From Blastomyces gilchristii SLH14081 (taxonomy: Eukaryota; Ascomycota; Eurotiomycetes; Onygenales; Ajellomycetaceae), in assembly GCF_000003855.2 (NCBI RefSeq), contig NW_003101671.1, positions 345,817 to 409,816 of the forward strand: 64,000 nucleotides of DNA, written 5' to 3'. The notes below the pieces were generated by a model. It saw nothing but the letters and a program-made list of their open reading frames with translations. It did no database searches and was not told the origin of the DNA. This document shows, piece by piece, positions 59,448 through 64,000 of the stretch. Position 1 is the first letter of the stretch; each line of letters opens with the position of its first letter. Position numbers and translations under genes: made by a program.

Positions 59448-61314
59448 TATTATTATTATTATTATTCTTCAATTATAGATGTATACAGTCAGAGACTATG
59501 ACATCTATCTGAGAACTTTTAGTTCTCAGGGTTTTTCCTATATCTGTAAAGTTAACTATTATACATTCATCAATTTCAGATATGCAAAATCAGAAAATTC
59601 CAGCTCAGAATACAAAAACTGTTTATAAATTACAGTGTTTTAACATCTTCTAATACTTTGAAATCATTTGACAACATCATGATAAAGGAAAAGAGAACAC
59701 AGTCTTAAAGATAGACACATTAGATAGATAGATAGAAAGAAATTGAAAGAAAAAGATAAAGAAAAGAGAGACTGTAACAAAACAAATTATTAAAAGATAG
59801 TATATAGCTGTTTTAACAGACTACATCTGATTGATTTTCTCCTCTTCATATTCAGATAATTCTGAATTTAGTCATTTTCTTATAGCTGCTTGAGTTTCTG
59901 ATAGAAAGTCTATTAAGTATTTAATTCCTGTCTCAGTTGAGAATAAGAATCTCATATTTAATTGATTTAGATTATACTTCTCTTTCAATCTGACTCTGAG
60001 ACTATTGTATAATACACAGTGCATTACAATATACTCAGAATTCTCATTTACATTGCAGAATAAGCATTCTATTGAGTCAAATCTATCATCAAATCTTTGT
60101 ATATAAGATTTGAAATAGTCATGTTCTAGTTTCAGCTGTATTATAGATGAGAATATTTTATTTTTACATTTAATTAAACAAGATTTTCACTTGAGTTTTG
60201 TTTCAAATCTTGAATAATGTATACTCTTCTTTTGTTTCTGCCAGCTTTCATTTCACTTGTCTAAATAAGATTCTTTTATTTTTCTCTTTATAAAAGATCA
60301 GAATATAATTTTTTGAATAGATCTGCTTAATTCTGCATCCTTTTTTGCAGTTGAATCAGCCAATTCATTATCATGAATATTCATATGAGCAGGAACTCAG
60401 TGCAGATGAATTATCAGCTTTGATATTCTTCTCTTTTGAATTTTTAAAACAGAGTTTAAGATCAGTTCAAGATTCATTTGATCATTATAAATCTGACTAT
60501 TTCTAAGTCTTTTTAAAGCAGCTTGACTATCAGAGAATATTCATATCTCTTTCAAACTATTTCCTCTTTTATAAGATTTTATTTCAATGAGTTTGAAAGC
60601 TTTCACTATTATAAATAGTTCAGTATCAAAGACTTCAGATTCACAGTCTAGATTCTAGAAATCTGAGATAAAATTGATATTATCTTCAGTATAAGCAATG
60701 TCTGTGCCTAATCTATTCAAATTCTCATTTTTTAAGTCATCTGAATAAATCAGAATAGAGTCTTTTATATTGATTGTAGAAATTCCCTTCAAATACTGTT
60801 TATATTCTTTCTCTTTTGATAGTTTACTTATTGATAAGTCTATAAGAGATTCAAGCTTTTCTCTTCAGAGAGATAACTTCTCATGATCAACTTTTTCAAT
60901 ATTTAAAGAAGAAAATTGATTTTTAATCAGAGAGCATAGTCTGTACAGTTGAGAAGACATTTTCTTTGAAGAATTATTTTCATTTCAATCAAGAAATCTA
61001 TTTCAATTCAGTTCATTTCCAGAGTTTATTAATAGAAATGAAGAAGAGACTCTTTCTCTGATTATATGATTTGAGCTCATCTTTATAACTCTCAGAGCAT
61101 AGTTCATACAGGCCTTTTTAAATCTAATAGTAGAAGAAGGAATTGAAGCTTCAATTTTCATTGCTTTAATAGAAGATGATTTGAATACTCTCAGAATTCT
61201 TCTTAAGACTCTGTTTTGCAGACTTTGAAAGAGTTCAGTGAAATTTTCTTGATTATTTCATCAAACTTGAACTTCATAATCAGCTACTGATGTAATACAG
61301 ACTATATATAACTG
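59448..61314 (-). mobile_element. LINE copy L7, 3' part, cut by L8
   Basis: Minus-strand LINE with its tail at 59448 in Gypsy-1 copy 3. It contains the 3' UTR, the ORF2 RNase H/C-terminus (stop 59821-59823) and the start of the region before RT, and is interrupted at 61314 by the tail of L8. Coding frames contain several stops. Confidence 0.87.
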
Positions 61315-64000
61315 TTATTATTATTATTCTTCAATTATAGATGTATGCAGTCAGAGACTATGACATCTACCTGAGAACTTTTAGTTCTCAGGGTTTTTCC
61401 TATGTCTGTAAAGTTAACTATTATACATTCATCAATTTCAGATATGCAAAATCAGAAAATTCCAGCCCAGAATACAAAAACTGTTTACAAATTGCAGTGT
61501 TTTAACATCTTTTGATACTTTGAAATCATTTGACAATATCATGACAAAGAAAAAGAGAAAAAGAACACAGTCTCAAAGATAGACACATTAAATAGATAGT
61601 ATAGAAAGAAATTGAAAGGAACAGATAAAGAAAAAGATAAAGTAAAGAGAGACTATAACAAAACAAATTATTAAAAGAGAGTGTATAGCTGTTTTAACAG
61701 ACTATATCTGATTGATTTCCTTCTCTTCATATTCAGATAATTCTGAATTTAGTCATTTTCTTGTAGCTGCTTGAGTTTCTGATAGAAAGTCTATTAAGTA
61801 TTTAATTCCTGTCTCAGTTGAGAATAAGAATCTCATATTTAATTGATTTAGATCATACTTCTCTTTCAATCTGGCTCTGAGACTATTGTATAATGCACAG
61901 TGTATTACAATATACTCAGGATTCTTATTTGTATTACAGAATGAGCATTCTATTGAGTCAAATCTATCATCAAATCTTTGTATATAAGATTTGAAATAGC
62001 CATGTCCTAGTTTCAGCTATATTATAGATGAGAATATTTTCTTTTTAGATTTAATTGAACAAGATTTTCACTTGGGTTTTGTTTCAAATCTTGAATAATG
62101 TATACTCTTCTTTTATTTCTGCCAGCTTTCATTTCACTTGTCTAAACAAGATTCTTTTATTTTTCTCTTTATAAAAGATCAGGATATAATTTTTTGAAAA
62201 GATCTGCTTAATTCTGCACTCTTTTTTGCAGCTGAATCAGCCAATTCATTGTCATGAATATTCATATAAGCAGGAACTCAGTGCAGATGAATTATCAGCT
62301 TTAATGTTCTTCTCTTTTGAATTTTTAAAACAGAGTTTAAGATCAGTTCAAGATTCATTTGATTATTATGAATCTGACTATTTCTAAGTCTTTTTAAAAC
62401 AGCTTGACTATCAGAGAATATTCATGCCTCTTTCAAATAATTTCCTCTTTTATGAGATTTTATTTCAATGAGTTTGAAAGCTTTCACTATTGCAAATAGT
62501 TCAGCATCAAAGACTTTACATTCACAGCCTAGATTCCAGAAATCTGAGATAAAATTGATATTATCTTCAGTATAAGAAATGCCTGCATCTAATCTATTCA
62601 AGTTCTCATTTTTTGAGTCATCTGAATAAATCAGAATAGAGTCTTTTATATTGATTGTAGAAATTCTCTTCAAATGCTGTTCATATTCTTTCTCTTTTAA
62701 TAGTTCACTTATTTATAAGTCTATAAGAGGTTCAAGCTTTTCTCTTCAGAGTGATAACTTCTCATGATCAACTTTTTCAATATTTAAAGAAGAAAATTGA
62801 TTTTTAATCAGAGAGCATATTCTGTATAGTTGAGAAGACATTTTCTTTGAAGAATTATTTTCATTTCAATCAAGAAATCTATTTCAATCCAGTTCATTTT
62901 CAGAGTTAATTGATGAAAATGAAGAAGAGACTCTTTCTCTAATTATATGATTTGAGCTCATCTTTACAACTCTCAGAGCATAGTTCATACAGGCCTTTTT
63001 AAATCTAATAGCAGAAGGAGGAATTGAAGCTTCAATTTTCATTGCTTTAATAGAAGATGATTTGAATGCTCTCAGAATTCTTCTCAAGACTCTGTTTTAC
63101 AGACTTTGAAAGAGTTCAGTGAAATTCCCTTGATTATTTCATCAAACTTGAACTTCATAATCAGCTACTGATATAATACAGGCTATATATAACTGTCTCA
63201 TAGCCTGGAAGAATAGACCTCTCTCTGTATTTGATAGTCTGATTATATTGTTCAATAGTCTTTCTGCCTTGACAGTTCTTTGTTGAATGTAATATTTAAA
63301 ATTCAACTTAGAGTTTAACCATACTTCTAATCATTTGACATTTACACTGGGTTTAATCTCTCTATTTAAAAGAGTTAGAGATAGTTCTTTCTCATTGAAT
63401 CTAGGAAAGAATTGAATTAACTCAGTTTTATTCATATTAAATTGAATTTAATTGATATCTACTCTAACAAAGATTTTCTTTGCAGCTTCTTCAATTACTT
63501 TTAAATTCTCTTTGATAGTTTTTGAGCTGTAGACTAGATCAATATCATTCACATAACTTGAAGATTGCACTATTCTCATATTTCTATTTTTGAATAGATA
63601 TGCAGTGTATATTGCAAATAAAATGAGTGAGATTGAAGATCTCTGTAATACTTCTATTTTTATCTCAGTCTTATCTTATTTCATTCCATCAAAGAAGAGT
63701 TGTATAATTCTTTTAGATATAAAACAGTTAACTCATTTTATTAGAGAAAGTGACAGTTTTAATATCTTTAATGTCTGAATTAACTTTGACTTTGAAACAT
63801 GATTAAATGCTTCTTTTATATCAATAAAAACTGCAGTTGAGACCAGACTCTCATGCTTTGTTATTTGAATATTATGAATAACTGAGAGAACAGTGTTAAT
63901 TACAGAACACTGTTTTCTATCTCTCATTTATTCACTGAATAAAAGAGAATCATCTATAGAGCTTATAAAAGATAGTTGAGTAGCTATTATCTTTTCTAAA
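61315..64000 (-). mobile_element. LINE copy L8, running off the window
   Basis: Minus-strand LINE with (TAA)n tail at 61315, inserted in L7 in the same orientation. ORF2 stop near 61702. RNase H is relatively well kept (62422-62673: DSILIYSDDSKNEN, then FDAELFAIVKAF). The RT box has become YVND at 63544-63555, and motif A is EAFNHV (about 63800). It continues beyond the window end, so the 5' part is unseen. Confidence 0.88.

Overview
The window looks like nuclear DNA of a filamentous ascomycete. The first 5.4 kb is ordinary, balanced-GC euchromatin with one intact intron-containing gene, alpha-tubulin (1049-2984, 7 exons, 448 codons). From about 5.43 kb to the end (58 kb) the DNA is AT-rich, has no intact gene, and consists of decayed transposable elements nested in one another. 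The intron pattern, the AT-rich isochore and strong CpG depletion in repeats fit Eurotiomycetes, perhaps Onygenales (Ajellomycetaceae). That placement is inference; no species can be named.

Five repeat families can be followed by eye. (1) A LINE (non-LTR element) with a CCHC-type ORF1, and an ORF2 carrying APE endonuclease, reverse transcriptase (RT), RNase H and a C-terminal Cys/His motif, ending in a (TAA)n tail. Pieces: L1 5838-7376 plus 13594-15559, L2 23288-29845, L3 31379-39517, L4 39916-41713, L6 43129-44676, L7 59448-61314, L8 61315-64000. (2) Gypsy-1, a chromodomain Ty3/Gypsy element with 309-bp LTRs: 7377-13593 (complete), 41714-46094, 46369-51094, and a stump at 39530-39915. (3) Gypsy-2, a second Ty3/Gypsy element of about 8.3 kb with 176-bp LTRs and conserved antisense reading frames: 51095-59406 (complete) and 15560-23287 (one end missing). 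(4) A 506-bp hAT-like MITE, four copies, each with an 8-bp target-site duplication. (5) tRNA-headed SINE-like insertions, at 30961-31337 and (fused to a LINE 3' end) 40267-41326.

The nesting gives a relative history. Gypsy-1 sits in LINE L1; Gypsy-2 also sits in L1 and is itself cut by LINE L2; Gypsy-2 copy 2 sits in Gypsy-1 copy 3 with a 4-bp duplication; LINE L8 sits in L7; MITEs sit in Gypsy-1, Gypsy-2 and L3. Most coding relics are riddled with TGA stops at expected Trp positions. In the sampled sequence CpG is absent and CpC/GpG is rare while CpA/TpG is plentiful. This is a RIP-like hypermutation footprint, but not the classical CpA-to-TpA one.

The most interesting items are the two tRNA-derived retroposons, especially the 1.06-kb tRNA-head/LINE-tail chimera; the atypical mutation spectrum; the self-priming-type primer site and conserved gag/pol frame offset of Gypsy-1; the antisense ORFs of Gypsy-2; and a position in Gypsy-1 integrase that was hit independently by two LINE copies in opposite orientations.
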